A DNA stretch of 64,000 nt. It comes from Variovorax sp. HW608 (GTDB lineage: Bacteria; Pseudomonadota; Gammaproteobacteria; Burkholderiales; Burkholderiaceae_C). Positions within the stretch are counted from its first letter, which is position 1, and the number at the start of each line of letters is the position of its first letter. Shown here piece after piece: positions 20,478 to 30,281 of this stretch. The stretch is taken from assembly GCF_900090195.1 (NCBI RefSeq), contig NZ_LT607803.1:6660229-6724228 (forward strand), given 5' to 3'. The translations under genes were made by a program, and so were the position numbers. The notes under the pieces are model-generated. The model was not told the DNA's origin, did no database searches, and worked only from the letters and a program-made list of their open reading frames with translations.

Positions 20478-21716
20478 ATGAATCCCGACGCGCACAAGAT
20501 CTGGCGCGCGCCCCGCTGGGCGCTGGCGGTGCTGCTGGCGGTGCTGGGCATGCTCGGGCCGTTCTCGATCGACACCTACATCCCCGCCTTCTCCGGCATC
20601 GCGCGCTCGATCGGCGCCTCGCCGGTGGAGATGCAGCAGACGCTCTCGGCCTACCTGTTCGGCTTCGCGTTCATGAACCTGTTCCATGGCGCGCTGTCGG
20701 ACAGCTTCGGCCGGCGGCCGGTGGTGCTCTGGGGGCTGGCGGTGTTCACGGTCGCATCGCTGGGCTGCGCCCTCGCGCAGACCATCGGCTGGCTGGTGTT
20801 CTTCCGTGCGCTGCAGGGCCTGTCGACCGGCGCGGGCATCGTGGTCTCGCGCGCGGTGATCCGCGACATGTTCCCGCCGGCGGAGGCGCAGCGGGTGATG
20901 AGCCAGGTCACGATCTACTTCGGCATCGCGCCCGCCATCGCGCCGGTCGTGGGCGGGTTCCTGTTCGTGAACCTGGGCTGGCACAGCATCTTCTGGTTCC
21001 TGGTCGCGGTGGGCGTGGTGCTGTGGACCGCCAACTACAAGCTGCTGCCGGAGACGCTGCACCCGAGCCACCGCCAGCCCTTCGAGGTGCGGCACCTGCT
21101 GCGGGGATACTGGGACCTCTGCTCCGATCCGCGCTTCCTGCTGCTGGCGCTCGCGAGCGGGGTGCCGTTCAACGGCATGTTCCTCTACGTGCTGGCGGCG
21201 CCGGCCTTCCTCGGCGAACACCTCGGGCTCGCGCCGACCCAGTTCTTCTGGTTCTTCATGCTCACCATCGGCGGGATCATGCTCGGCGCCTGGGCCAGCG
21301 GGCGCATGGCCGGCAGGGTGGCGCCGAAGCGGCAGATCCGCGACGGCTTCGTGATCATGCTGGCGACCTCGCTCGTCAACGTGGCCGCCAACGCCCTCTT
21401 CACGCCGCACGCCGGCTGGGCCCTGTGGCCGCTGGCGGTGTTCGCCTTCGGCTGGGCGCTCATGGTCCCGGTCGTGACGCTGCTGGTGCTCGACCTGCAC
21501 CCCGAGCGCCGCGGCATGGCGTCTTCATTGCAGGCCGTGATCGGCTCGACGGCCAACGGCGTCGTCGCGGGCATGGTGGCGCCGCTGGTGATGCATTCCA
21601 CGCTGGCGCTGGCCTGCACCTCGATCCTCATGCTGGGCATCGGGCTCGTGGCCTGGGTCTGGCTGCACCGGCGCTGGCCGGCAATCGGGCGGCTGGTCGC
21701 CAAAGAGGCAAGCTGA
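20478..21716 (+). CDS. Bcr/CflA family multidrug efflux MFS transporter
   Basis: A 412-residue, 12-segment MFS protein. The start (FSIDTYIPAFSGIARSIGAS) and motif A between helices 2 and 3 (HGALSDSFGRRPVVLWG) are typical of Bcr/CflA drug:proton antiporters, as is the helix 5 antiporter motif region (TIYFGIAPAIAPVVGGFLF). Bcr relatives export bicyclomycin, sulfonamides or chloramphenicol; the substrate here is not known. An AAGGAGA ribosome site (20460-20466) precedes the ATG. The HPP-CBS gene starts 10 bp after its stop, so the two probably form an operon. Confidence 0.93.
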   Translation: MNPDAHKIWRAPRWALAVLLAVLGMLGPFSIDTYIPAFSGIARSIGASPVEMQQTLSAYLFGFAFMNLFHGALSDSFGRRPVVLWGLAVFTVASLGCALAQTIGWLVFFRALQGLSTGAGIVVSRAVIRDMFPPAEAQRVMSQVTIYFGIAPAIAPVVGGFLFVNLGWHSIFWFLVAVGVVLWTANYKLLPETLHPSHRQPFEVRHLLRGYWDLCSDPRFLLLALASGVPFNGMFLYVLAAPAFLGEHLGLAPTQFFWFFMLTIGGIMLGAWASGRMAGRVAPKRQIRDGFVIMLATSLVNVAANALFTPHAGWALWPLAVFAFGWALMVPVVTLLVLDLHPERRGMASSLQAVIGSTANGVVAGMVAPLVMHSTLALACTSILMLGIGLVAWVWLHRRWPAIGRLVAKEAS

Positions 21717-21725
21717 TCCTGATTC

Positions 21726-22859
21726 ATGCGCTTCGAAACACTCTCCGACTTTGCGCGCGCCTGGATCCCGGGCCCCACGTCCGCCAATGCCCAGGAGCGC
21801 CTGCGGGCGACCTTGGGCGCCGCGGTCGGCCTGCTCTTCACCGCGCTGATCTGCCACTGGATCACCGGCATCTCCTCCAGCGCCGCCTGGCTCATCGCGC
21901 CGATGGGCGCGAGCGCGGTGCTGGTCTTCGCGTTGCCCGCGAGCCCGCTCGCGCAACCCTGGCCGGTGATCGGCGGCAACACCATTGCCGCACTGGTCGG
22001 CATCGCGTGCGTGAACTGGCTGCCGGGCGGCGTGTGGCTCGATGCCTTCGCGACCGCGCTGGCGATCGGCGTGATGTTCTCGCTGCGCTGCCTGCATCCG
22101 CCGGGCGGCGCGGCCGCGCTGCTGATCGTGCTGACGCACACCACGCAGTTCTCGTTCGCCCTGTTCCCGACCCTCGCCAACTCGGTGCTGCTGGTGCTGG
22201 CGGGCGTGGTCTACAACACGCTGACCGGGCGGCGCTATCCGCACGTCCAGATCGCACCGAAGCCCTCCCCGGCGGACAGCCGGTTCAGCTCGGCCGACAT
22301 CGATGCGGTTCTGGCGCGCTACAACCAGGTGCTCGACATCAGCCGCGACGATCTCGAATCGCTGATCCGCCAGACCGAGGTCGAGTCATGGCACCGCCGG
22401 CTCGGCACCGTGCATTGCACCGACATCATGTCGCGCGACCTGGCCTACGTGGAGTTCGGCACCCCGCTGCAGGAAGCCTGGACGCTGATGCACGAGCGGC
22501 GCATCAAGGCGCTGCCGGTGGTCGACCGCACCCGGCGCATGGTCGGGATCATCACGCAGGCGGACTTCTTCCGGCACATCGACCTGCAGCATCACGAAGG
22601 CATCGGCGGACGGCTGCGCGATTTCATCCGCGCCACGCGCACCGTGATGTCGAGCAAACCCGAGGTGGTCGGCCAGATCATGACCCGGCAGGTCCGCGTG
22701 GCGAGCGAGGAGCGGCCGCTCGCCGAGCTGGTGCCGCTCTTCTCGGAAGGCGGCCACCATCACATTCCGATCATCGACGCCGACCGGCGACTGGTCGGCA
22801 TGATCACGCAGTCCGATTTCGTGCGCGCGCTGTATCGGGCCGTGGGGCCTGAGGCCTGA
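21726..22859 (+). CDS. HPP family membrane protein with two CBS domains
   Basis: The first 170 residues form an HPP domain with four or more hydrophobic helices; SLRCLHPPGGAAALLIVLT holds the His-Pro-Pro motif that names the family. A CBS pair follows: DIMSRDLAYVEFG to VGIITQADFFRHI, and IMTRQVRVASEER to VGMITQSDFVRALY. CBS pairs usually sense adenine nucleotides. Some HPP proteins are linked to nitrite transport in plastids and cyanobacteria, but the role in proteobacteria is open. The last 56 bp overlap the 3' end of the convergent LysR gene. Confidence 0.9.
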   Translation: MRFETLSDFARAWIPGPTSANAQERLRATLGAAVGLLFTALICHWITGISSSAAWLIAPMGASAVLVFALPASPLAQPWPVIGGNTIAALVGIACVNWLPGGVWLDAFATALAIGVMFSLRCLHPPGGAAALLIVLTHTTQFSFALFPTLANSVLLVLAGVVYNTLTGRRYPHVQIAPKPSPADSRFSSADIDAVLARYNQVLDISRDDLESLIRQTEVESWHRRLGTVHCTDIMSRDLAYVEFGTPLQEAWTLMHERRIKALPVVDRTRRMVGIITQADFFRHIDLQHHEGIGGRLRDFIRATRTVMSSKPEVVGQIMTRQVRVASEERPLAELVPLFSEGGHHHIPIIDADRRLVGMITQSDFVRALYRAVGPEA

Positions 22860-23754
22860 CCGGCCAGTAGTCCGGGTCGGCGAAGCGCTCCACCAGCAGG
22901 TCGAGCAGCAGGCGCAGCGCCGCCGGCATCTGCCGCCGCGATCCATACAGGCCGTAGACGCCGAGCGGCTGCGGCACGGCCTCGGGCAGCAGCGCCACGA
23001 GCCGCCCTTGCGCAATCAAGCTTTTCGCCGCATAGACGGGCTGCATGGCAATGCCCGCGCCTTCGGCCGCCGCCGCGAGCAGCACGTTCGATTCATTGGC
23101 GCTGAGGTTGCCGCTGACCGGCACGGCCAATCGCTCGCCCGCGAGATCGAATTCCCACAGGCTCTTGCCGAAGTACGAGTAGGTCAGGCAGTTGTGGGTC
23201 GCCAGGTCCTGCACCCGATGCGGCCTGCCATGCACGGCCAGATAGTCCGGAGAGGCGCAGATCACCGAATCGCACCGGCCCAGCGGCCGTGCGATCAGGT
23301 TCGGGTCGAGGTCGTTGGTGATGCGGATGGCGAGGTCGATCCGCTCCTCGACGAGATTCACCGATCGCGCCCCGATCTGCAGATCGATCGCCACCAGCGG
23401 ATGGCGGCGCAGGAAATCGGCCACCGTGGCGGCCAGCACATCCTGCGCGAGCGACTGCGAACAGGCGACGCGCAGCAGCCCGCGCGGCGCTTCGGCCGCC
23501 TCGTTGCAAGCGACGACCATCTCGCCAGCCAGTTCCAGCATGCGGCGGCAACGCGCGAGGGTCTCGCGCCCGGGTTCGGTCAGGCTCAGCCGGCGCGTCG
23601 TGCGGTGCAACAGGCGCGCGCCGGCCCACTCCTCCATCTGCGCCAGATAGCGCGTGACCATCGCGCGCGACATGTCCAGCGCCTCGGCGGCGGCGGTCAT
23701 GCTGCCTTTTTCGGCAATAGAGACAAAGACTTCTGCGGCGGTCACGCGGTCCAT
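22804..23754 (-). CDS. LysR-type transcriptional regulator
   Basis: A 316-residue LysR protein with the N-terminal winged helix-turn-helix (FVSIAEKGSMTAAAEALDMSRAMVTRYL, LLHRTTRRLSLTEPG) and a C-terminal effector domain. The CrgA/AaeR-like subgroup seems likely from RLLHRTTRRLSLTE and DLQIGARSVNLVEERIDLAI. It diverges from the DsbA-like gene, with two TTCGATCGAA palindromes in the 77-bp gap, and probably controls that gene and itself. The C-terminal tail (RPDTARARNRTA) overlaps the end of the convergent HPP gene. Confidence 0.92.
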   Translation of the reverse strand: MDRVTAAEVFVSIAEKGSMTAAAEALDMSRAMVTRYLAQMEEWAGARLLHRTTRRLSLTEPGRETLARCRRMLELAGEMVVACNEAAEAPRGLLRVACSQSLAQDVLAATVADFLRRHPLVAIDLQIGARSVNLVEERIDLAIRITNDLDPNLIARPLGRCDSVICASPDYLAVHGRPHRVQDLATHNCLTYSYFGKSLWEFDLAGERLAVPVSGNLSANESNVLLAAAAEGAGIAMQPVYAAKSLIAQGRLVALLPEAVPQPLGVYGLYGSRRQMPAALRLLLDLLVERFADPDYWPVRPQAPRPDTARARNRTA

Positions 23755-23808
23755 ATTCGATCGAATCGAGCAACAAACCTGCCCATCCTACGGCGTTTTT
23801 CGATCGAA
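23755..23808. promoter_or_regulatory. Paired TTCGATCGAA palindromes, candidate LysR operator
   Basis: TTCGATCGAA occurs at 23756-23765 (within the 12-bp palindrome ATTCGATCGAAT) and again at 23799-23808, 43 bp apart centre to centre, about four helix turns. Both are in the gap between the divergent lysR and dsbA-like genes, as expected for a LysR tetramer site. Confidence 0.6.
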
Positions 23809-23831
23809 CCGGGAAACATACGATCACGGCC

Positions 23832-24503
23832 ATGACCGAAAAGTCCCCTTCCCGCCGCGCGACGCTTCACTACGTCTTCGACCCGCTCTGTGGCTGGTGC
23901 TATGCGGCCACGCCGCTGGTCGACGCGGCCCGCGCCATCCCCGGGCTGAAGATCGAGCTCCACGGCGGCGGGATGATGACCGGCCCCAACCGCCGCCCCA
24001 TCACCCCGGAATGGCGCAGCTACGTGATGCCCCACGACCGCCGGATCGCCGAGCTCAGCGGGCAGCCCTTCGGCGCCGCCTACTTCGATGGCCTGCTCAA
24101 CGATGGCGGCGCGATGCTCGATTCCACCCCGCCCCTGACCGCGGTGCTGGCGGCGCAAGCCGTGGCCGACCGGGGGCTCGACATGCTGAGCCGGGTGCAG
24201 CAAGCCCACTACGTCGAAGGGCGCCGCATCGCCGAGCGGCCCGTCCTGCACGATCTGGCGGCGGACATCGGCCTGGCACCGACCGCCTTCGCCACCGCCT
24301 TCGACGAGCTGACGGGCGAGACCATCCATCGGCACGTCGTCCACAGCCGCCAGTGGCTCGCGAGAGCGGGCGGCCAGGGCTTCCCCACCTTCGCGCTGGA
24401 AACGCCCGCCGCGCAGGTCACGCCCGTGGAGGCCGGGCGCTTTCTCGGCCGGCCCGACGCCTGGGCCGCGCAGCTCGAACGGCTGATCGCGCAGGCCGCC
24501 TGA
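23832..24503 (+). CDS. DsbA family (FrnE-like) oxidoreductase
   Basis: A 223-residue thioredoxin-fold protein with the active site C20-G-W-C23 in YVFDPLCGWCY and a cis-proline loop in GGQGFPTFAL. No signal peptide is present, so it is cytoplasmic, unlike periplasmic DsbA. The arrangement resembles FrnE/DsbA-like protein-disulfide isomerases and 2-hydroxychromene-2-carboxylate isomerase relatives. It follows the LysR operator region and is followed 52 bp later by an NAD(P)-binding protein gene, which suggests a small LysR-controlled unit. The actual substrate is unknown. Confidence 0.88.
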   Translation: MTEKSPSRRATLHYVFDPLCGWCYAATPLVDAARAIPGLKIELHGGGMMTGPNRRPITPEWRSYVMPHDRRIAELSGQPFGAAYFDGLLNDGGAMLDSTPPLTAVLAAQAVADRGLDMLSRVQQAHYVEGRRIAERPVLHDLAADIGLAPTAFATAFDELTGETIHRHVVHSRQWLARAGGQGFPTFALETPAAQVTPVEAGRFLGRPDAWAAQLERLIAQAA

Positions 24504-24555
24504 CCCATCCCCCACATTTCTTCTTCAATCTTCAATCTCTGAAAGGGAGTTCACC

Positions 24556-25170
24556 ATGAAGATCGCCATCCTCGGCATTTCGGGCCGCGTCGGTTCGCGG
24601 ATCGCCAACGAGTTGCTTCAACGGGGCCACTCCGTGACCGGCATCGCGCGCAAGATCGAAGGCGTGGCCGAGCGCCCCAAGCTCACCCTGAAGGCGGCCG
24701 ATGCCACCTCGGTCGATGCGCTGGTGCCGCTGCTCGGCGGCCACGATGCGGTGATCAGCGCCACCCGCTTCGTCGGCGGCATCGATGCGGCGACGCTCGT
24801 CGCCGCCGCGAAGAAGGCCGGCGTGCCGCGCGTGCTCGTCGTGGGCGGCGCAGGCAGCCTCGAAGTGGCACCGGGCAAGGCGCTGGTCGACACGCCCGAC
24901 TTCCCGGAGGCCTACAAGGCCGAAGCGCTCGCGGGCCGCGTGTTCCTCGATGCGCTGGGCGCCGAGAAAGAGCTCGACTGGACCTTCCTCTCGCCGTCTG
25001 CGCTCTTCCTGCCGGGCGAGCGCACCTACAAGTTCCGCCTCGGCGGCGACGGCCTCCTGACCGACGAACAGGGCAAGAGCTGGATTTCGATGGAGGACTA
25101 CGCGATCGCGATGGCCGACGAAGTCGAGTTGCCGAAGCACTCGCGCCAACGCTTCACCGTGGGGTATTGA
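24556..25170 (+). CDS. NAD(P)H-binding oxidoreductase, NmrA/atypical SDR-like
   Basis: A 204-residue Rossmann protein starting MKIAILGISGRVGSRIANEL, with the GxxGxxG dinucleotide motif, an Arg after strand 2 (GIARK) hinting at NADP(H), and VGGAGSLEVAPGK. It lacks the classical YxxxK catalytic pair, as in atypical SDRs of the YwnB/HSCARG type, some of which are redox sensors or flavin/quinone reductases. AAAGGGAG at 24541-24548 precedes the ATG. It is downstream of the DsbA-like gene in the same direction, and the two likely share LysR control. Confidence 0.87.
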   Translation: MKIAILGISGRVGSRIANELLQRGHSVTGIARKIEGVAERPKLTLKAADATSVDALVPLLGGHDAVISATRFVGGIDAATLVAAAKKAGVPRVLVVGGAGSLEVAPGKALVDTPDFPEAYKAEALAGRVFLDALGAEKELDWTFLSPSALFLPGERTYKFRLGGDGLLTDEQGKSWISMEDYAIAMADEVELPKHSRQRFTVGY

Positions 25171-25176
25171 GCGCCC

Positions 25177-25575
25177 TCAGCCTGCCGCTTCGAGGGTGCG
25201 CTTCATGGCGCGCATGCCCTCGTCGATCATGGCAGCGATCGGCTCGGCCATGGTGTTGGGGAGCAGGTCGGCGACCCAGACGAGGCGGCTGTGCGTGGCG
25301 TCCTCGGGATACACCTGCAGCGATGCGTTGTGATGCGTGAGCCGGCCGCCCGAGGCCGACCACGCGATGCGGCGTGTCGCGTCGTCGACGTCGACGATCA
25401 CCTCCCGGGCCACGATGCCGTTGCCGAAGGTGACGATCCGCGCATCGCCTTCGAGCCGGCAATCGGTCACGAAGCCGGGCACGAGCCGGCGGTGGATCTC
25501 GCCCACGTCGCGCACCGCATCCCAGATGTGGGCGGCGCTCGCCTCGACCTGCATTTCGCGTCGAATGGATGCCAT
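25177..25575 (-). CDS. SRPBCC (START-like) family protein
   Basis: A 132-residue protein with a typical polyketide cyclase/START-like pattern: EVDASAAHIWDAV-type opening (MQVEASAAHIWDAVRDVGEI), central strands (FGNGIVAREVIVDVDDATRR) and a long C-terminal helix (EPIAAMIDEGMRAMKRTLEA). These helix-grip proteins bind hydrophobic ligands. No catalytic residues can be assigned. It lies 66 bp after the LivF-type gene on the same strand and could be the last member of that operon, though the gap leaves this open. Confidence 0.85.
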   Translation of the reverse strand: MASIRREMQVEASAAHIWDAVRDVGEIHRRLVPGFVTDCRLEGDARIVTFGNGIVAREVIVDVDDATRRIAWSASGGRLTHHNASLQVYPEDATHSRLVWVADLLPNTMAEPIAAMIDEGMRAMKRTLEAAG

Positions 25576-25641
25576 GCGTTTCTCCTTTCGAACCCGGAGA
25601 GTTTAGGCCGGCCGGCGCGCAACGACGCGCCCGCGTGCCGC

Positions 25642-26338
<697 letters not shown>

Positions 26339-26346
<8 letters not shown>

Positions 26347-27121
26347 GTGCCTCTCCGTGGCCCAGGTAGACCTCTTTCACCTTCGGGTCGTTCGCAATCG
26401 TGTCCGGGTCGCCCTCCGTGAGCAGCGTGCCGTTGACCAGCACGGTCATGCGGTCGGCGAAGCTGAACACCAGGTCCATGTCGTGCTCGATGAGCAGCAC
26501 CGAGACATCGGCCGGCAGCGCGGCCACCGTCTCCAGCAGTTCCTCGCGCTCGCCCGCCGGCACGCCGGCCACGGGCTCGTCCAGCAGCAGCACGCGCGGC
26601 TCGCAGGCCAGCGCGATCGCGATCTCGAGCAGACGGCGCTTGCCGTAGGCCAGATGCCTGGTCTGCTGGCCGGCGACGTCGGCGAGCCGGAACTGCTCCA
26701 GCAGCTGCCCCGCGCGCTCGGCGACCTTTTTCGAGCTGCCCAGCGGCCGCCACCAGTCGGTGCCCACGCCGGTGTGCTGCGACACCACGAGCGCGAGGGT
26801 CTCCAGCGGCGACATCGAATCGAACAGCTGGTTGATCTGGAAGGTGCGCACCATCCCGCGCGCCACCCGCTTGTGCGGCGCAAGGCGCGTGATGTCCTCG
26901 CCTTCGAGCACGATGCGGCCCTCGGTCGGCGTGAGCACGCCGGTCAGCAGGTTGATCAGCGTGGTCTTGCCGGCGCCGTTCGGGCCGATCAGCGCATGAC
27001 GCGCGCCGCGCCGCAGGTTCAGCGACACGTTGTTGGTCGCGGTGATGCCGCCGAAGCGCATCACGAGGCCGGTGGCCGAGAGGACGATGTCGTTCACGTT
27101 ATCTTTGTTCACGGTGCTCAC
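26339..27121 (-). CDS. Branched-chain amino acid-type ABC transporter ATPase (LivG-like)
   Basis: A 260-residue ABC ATPase: Walker A GPNGAGKTT, LivG-type signature LAYGKRRLLEIAIALA (YG in place of SGG is normal for LivG), Walker B VLLLDEPVAGVPAGE and switch LIEHDMDLVF. I start it at the GTG at 27121, which overlaps the stop of the LivM-like gene (GTGA); a second GTG three codons later is also possible. It forms a heterodimer with the LivF-like protein. Confidence 0.93.
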
Positions 27122-28098
27122 GGCTTGGCACTCCCTGCATTCCCCCGGGCGCCGAACCAGGTCCAGGGCTTGAGCAGCCGGTCGCGGCCGACGAGCACCA
27201 GCAGCACCAGGATCAGGCCGATCCAGAACATCCAGTACTGCGGCGTGACGGCCGAGAGCGTGTCCTGCAGCACCTTGAAGACGATCGCGCCGGCGATGCC
27301 GCCATAGAGCCAGCCCACCCCGCCGATCACCAGCATCAGCAGCACGTCGGCCGAGCGGTCGAAGGCGAGCACGTCGAGCGAGGCGAAGCCCGTGGTCTGC
27401 GCGAGCAGCGCCCCGGCGCCGCCCGCCACCGCCGCGGCGATGGTGTAGATCACCGCCAGCCGCGGGATCACCGGGATGCCGATCGCCATGGCGCGCAGAC
27501 GGTTGTCGCGGATCGCCTTGAGCGTGGCGCCGAAGGGCGAATTCACCAGGCGCCGCATCAGCAGGAAGAGCAGCAGCATCACCGAGAGCGAATACCACGC
27601 GGCCGTGCGGCCATAGAGGTCGAAATCGAACATGCCCAGCACCGGCCCCATGACCACGCCCTGCAGCCCGTCGGCGCCGCCGGTGAGCCAGTCGAGCTTG
27701 TTCGCGAGTTCGAGCAAAAGGAGCGCCGTGCCGAGCGTGACCATCAGCCGCGTGAGATCGCTGCCGCGCAGGATGGTGACGCTCGCAACCGCACCCAGCA
27801 GCGCGGCGACCACGATCGCCACCACCAGCCCGACCGTGGGGTCGGGCATCACATGCTTGGCGAACAGCGCGGCCGTGTAGGCGCCCAGGCCGAAGAAGCC
27901 GGCATGGCCCAGCGACACGACGCCGGTGTAGCCGAGGATCAGATCGAGCGACATCGCGAACAGCGCGACGATCGCGATCTCGTTGATCATGAGCGCGTGC
28001 GAGGGCAGCGCCAGCGGCAGCACGAAGGCCAGCGCCCAGACCACGAACTCCAGCGGGCGCCAGCGCGCCTTCGCCAGCAGCGGGGATTGGAAGTCCAT
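27118..28098 (-). CDS. Branched-chain amino acid-type ABC permease (LivM-like)
   Basis: A 326-residue permease with eight to ten hydrophobic helices and the conserved core GYTGVVSLGHAGFFGLGAYT and SPFGATLKAIRDNRLRAMAIG, which contacts the ATPases. The ATG at 28098 (MDFQSPLLAKARWR) overlaps the LivH-like stop (ATGA). Confidence 0.94.
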   Translation of the reverse strand: MDFQSPLLAKARWRPLEFVVWALAFVLPLALPSHALMINEIAIVALFAMSLDLILGYTGVVSLGHAGFFGLGAYTAALFAKHVMPDPTVGLVVAIVVAALLGAVASVTILRGSDLTRLMVTLGTALLLLELANKLDWLTGGADGLQGVVMGPVLGMFDFDLYGRTAAWYSLSVMLLLFLLMRRLVNSPFGATLKAIRDNRLRAMAIGIPVIPRLAVIYTIAAAVAGGAGALLAQTTGFASLDVLAFDRSADVLLMLVIGGVGWLYGGIAGAIVFKVLQDTLSAVTPQYWMFWIGLILVLLVLVGRDRLLKPWTWFGARGNAGSAKP

Positions 28099-28970
28099 CA
28101 GCGGCCTCCCTTGCGCGTGAACAGGCCTTGCGGCCGCCACATCAGGATGAGGATCATCAGCAGGTAGACGGTGAAGGCGCCCATCTTCGGGATGAAGTAC
28201 TTGCCCGCCACATCGGCGACGCCGAGCAGCAGCGCCGCCAGCAGGGGCCCGGTGATGGACGTGGTGCCGCCGACCGACACCACGATGAGGAAATAGATCA
28301 TGTACTTGAGCGGGAAGGTCGGATCGAGCCCCAGGATCTCGGCGCCCAGCGCGCCACCCAGGCCGGCCAGTCCCGAGCCGACCGCGAAGGTCAGCAGGAA
28401 CACCACGTTCACGTTGATGCCCATGCCGGCGGCCACGCGCGGATCGTCCACCGCCGCGCGCAGCCGGCTGCCGAAGCGCGTGCGCGTGAGGATGAGCTGC
28501 AGCACCACCGTCAGCAGCGCGCACACCGCGATGATGAAGATGCGGTAGTGGCCCATGCCCAGCATCAGCGCGCCGTCGCCGATCTCGGTGCGGCCGCTCA
28601 GCCACTCGGGCAAGTGGATGTTCTGCTGCGACGAGCCGACGAAATAGTCGATGCCCGCCACCGCCATGAAAGCCAGCCCGATCGAGAACATCACCTGGTC
28701 GAGGTGCGTCTTGCCGTACATCGGGCGGTAGAGCGTGCGTTCGAGCAACGCGCCCACGCCGCCGACCACGATGAACGCGAGCGGCAGGCAGACCAGGAAC
28801 GGCACGCCGAGCTTCTGCATGGCGAAGACCGTGAGATAGCCGCCCGCCATGGCGAAGGCGCCATGCGCGAGGTTGATGAAGTTCATCAACCCGAGCGTCA
28901 CGGCCAGTCCGACCGCGAGCACGAACAGCAGCATGCCGTAGGCAATGCCGTCAAAAAGGATGGTCAACAT
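28098..28970 (-). CDS. Branched-chain amino acid-type ABC permease (LivH-like)
   Basis: A 290-residue inner-membrane permease with LivH features: MNFINLAHGAFAMAGGYLTV near the N-terminus and RFGSRLRAAVDDPRVAAGMG, the coupling segment. It partners the LivM-like protein. The gene follows the binding-protein gene by 25 bp. Confidence 0.94.
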   Translation of the reverse strand: MLTILFDGIAYGMLLFVLAVGLAVTLGLMNFINLAHGAFAMAGGYLTVFAMQKLGVPFLVCLPLAFIVVGGVGALLERTLYRPMYGKTHLDQVMFSIGLAFMAVAGIDYFVGSSQQNIHLPEWLSGRTEIGDGALMLGMGHYRIFIIAVCALLTVVLQLILTRTRFGSRLRAAVDDPRVAAGMGINVNVVFLLTFAVGSGLAGLGGALGAEILGLDPTFPLKYMIYFLIVVSVGGTTSITGPLLAALLLGVADVAGKYFIPKMGAFTVYLLMILILMWRPQGLFTRKGGR

Positions 28971-28995
28971 GCTGCTGTCCGAAACCCTGTGGTGA

Positions 28996-30165
28996 TTACT
29001 TCGACTTGCCCGGGTCCTTGACGGCCTTGATCACGTCGAACTCGACGTTGTAGAGCTGGCCGTCCTTCTTCTCGACCTTGCGCAGGTAGATGTCCTGCGT
29101 GATGTCGCGCGTCTGCGCATCGATCAGCACCTGGCCGCGCGGGCTTTCGAAGACCTGGCCCTTCATCGCAGCCAGCAGCGCATCGCCGCCGCCCTGGCCC
29201 TTGGTGGTCTTGAGCGCCTCGTAGATCATGCGCATGCCGTCATAGCCGCCGATGGCCATGAAGTTCGGGCGCATGTTCTTGTTGGCCTTCTCGAACGCCT
29301 CGACGAACTTCTTGTTCATCGCCGACGGATGCGCCGTCGAGTAGTGATGCGAAGTGACCACGCCCAGCGCGCCGTCGCCCATGTCGTTGAGCTGGTCGTC
29401 GTCCGTCAGGTCGCCGGTGCCGATGAGCTTGATGCCGGCCTTGTCCATGCCGCGCTCGAGGAACTGCTTCATCACCGCCGCACCCGCGCCCGAAGGCACG
29501 AAGACGAACAGCGCGTCGGGCTTGGCGTCGCGCACCTTCTGCAGGAACGGCGCGAAGTCGGGGTTGCGCAGCGGCACGCGCAGCTTGTCGAGCACCTTGC
29601 CGCCGTTGAGCTGGAAGCGCTCGGTGAAGAACTTCTCGGCGTCGTTGCCGGGGCCGTAGTCGGACACCAGCGTGACCACCGACTTGATGCCGTTCTTCGG
29701 CGCCCAGTCACCCATCGCGACCGAGGCCTGCGGCAGCGTGAAGCTCGAACGCAGCATGTAGGGCGAGGCCTCGGTAATGCTCGACGTGGCCGCCGCCATC
29801 GTGATGGCCGGTGTCTTCGACTGCGTGGCGATCGGCGCCACGGCCAGGGCGATCGGCGTCAGGCCGAAGCCCGCGAGCACGTTGACCTTCTCGTTCACCA
29901 CGAGCTCCTGGGCGATGCGCTTGGCGACATCGGGCAGGCCGGTGTCGTCCTTGACGATCAGTTCCACCTTCTTGCCCGCGACGGTGTCGCCGTTCTGGGC
30001 CATGTACAGGCGCGCCGCCGCTTCGATCTGGCGCCCGGTGGACGCCTGCTGCCCGGTCATGGGCAGGATCAGGCCGATCTTGAAAGTGTCCGCGGCATGC
30101 GCCAGCGGCACGGCCAGCGCGATGGCGGTCAGGCTGGCGGCCTGGACGAATTGACGACGAAGCAT
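28996..30165 (-). CDS. ABC transporter substrate-binding protein (Leu/Ile/Val family)
   Basis: A 389-residue periplasmic protein of the Peripla_BP_6 type. The signal peptide is MLRRQFVQAASLTAIALAVP ending LAHAA, and the mature part opens DTFKIGLILPMTGQQASTGR, the usual start of LivJ-like domains. The ligand is not clear: related proteins bind branched-chain amino acids, aromatic acids, urea or short amides. I start at ATG 30165 with AGAAGGAGAG upstream; a longer frame to 30255 lacks signal-peptide logic. It is the first gene of a five-gene operon (binding protein, LivH, LivM, LivG, LivF) with coupled gene ends. A GntR gene lies just upstream on the same strand. Confidence 0.94.
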   Translation of the reverse strand: MLRRQFVQAASLTAIALAVPLAHAADTFKIGLILPMTGQQASTGRQIEAAARLYMAQNGDTVAGKKVELIVKDDTGLPDVAKRIAQELVVNEKVNVLAGFGLTPIALAVAPIATQSKTPAITMAAATSSITEASPYMLRSSFTLPQASVAMGDWAPKNGIKSVVTLVSDYGPGNDAEKFFTERFQLNGGKVLDKLRVPLRNPDFAPFLQKVRDAKPDALFVFVPSGAGAAVMKQFLERGMDKAGIKLIGTGDLTDDDQLNDMGDGALGVVTSHHYSTAHPSAMNKKFVEAFEKANKNMRPNFMAIGGYDGMRMIYEALKTTKGQGGGDALLAAMKGQVFESPRGQVLIDAQTRDITQDIYLRKVEKKDGQLYNVEFDVIKAVKDPGKSK

Positions 30166-30281
30166 GGAAGCTCTCCTTCTGCGGTGATGCTGGAACTGGA
30201 AAAAATCGGGGGCTATTGTGACGAAATGCAATCTCGCGCGGACGCCGGCAAACACCTAGCTTTCGCCGCGGGCATTGGATT

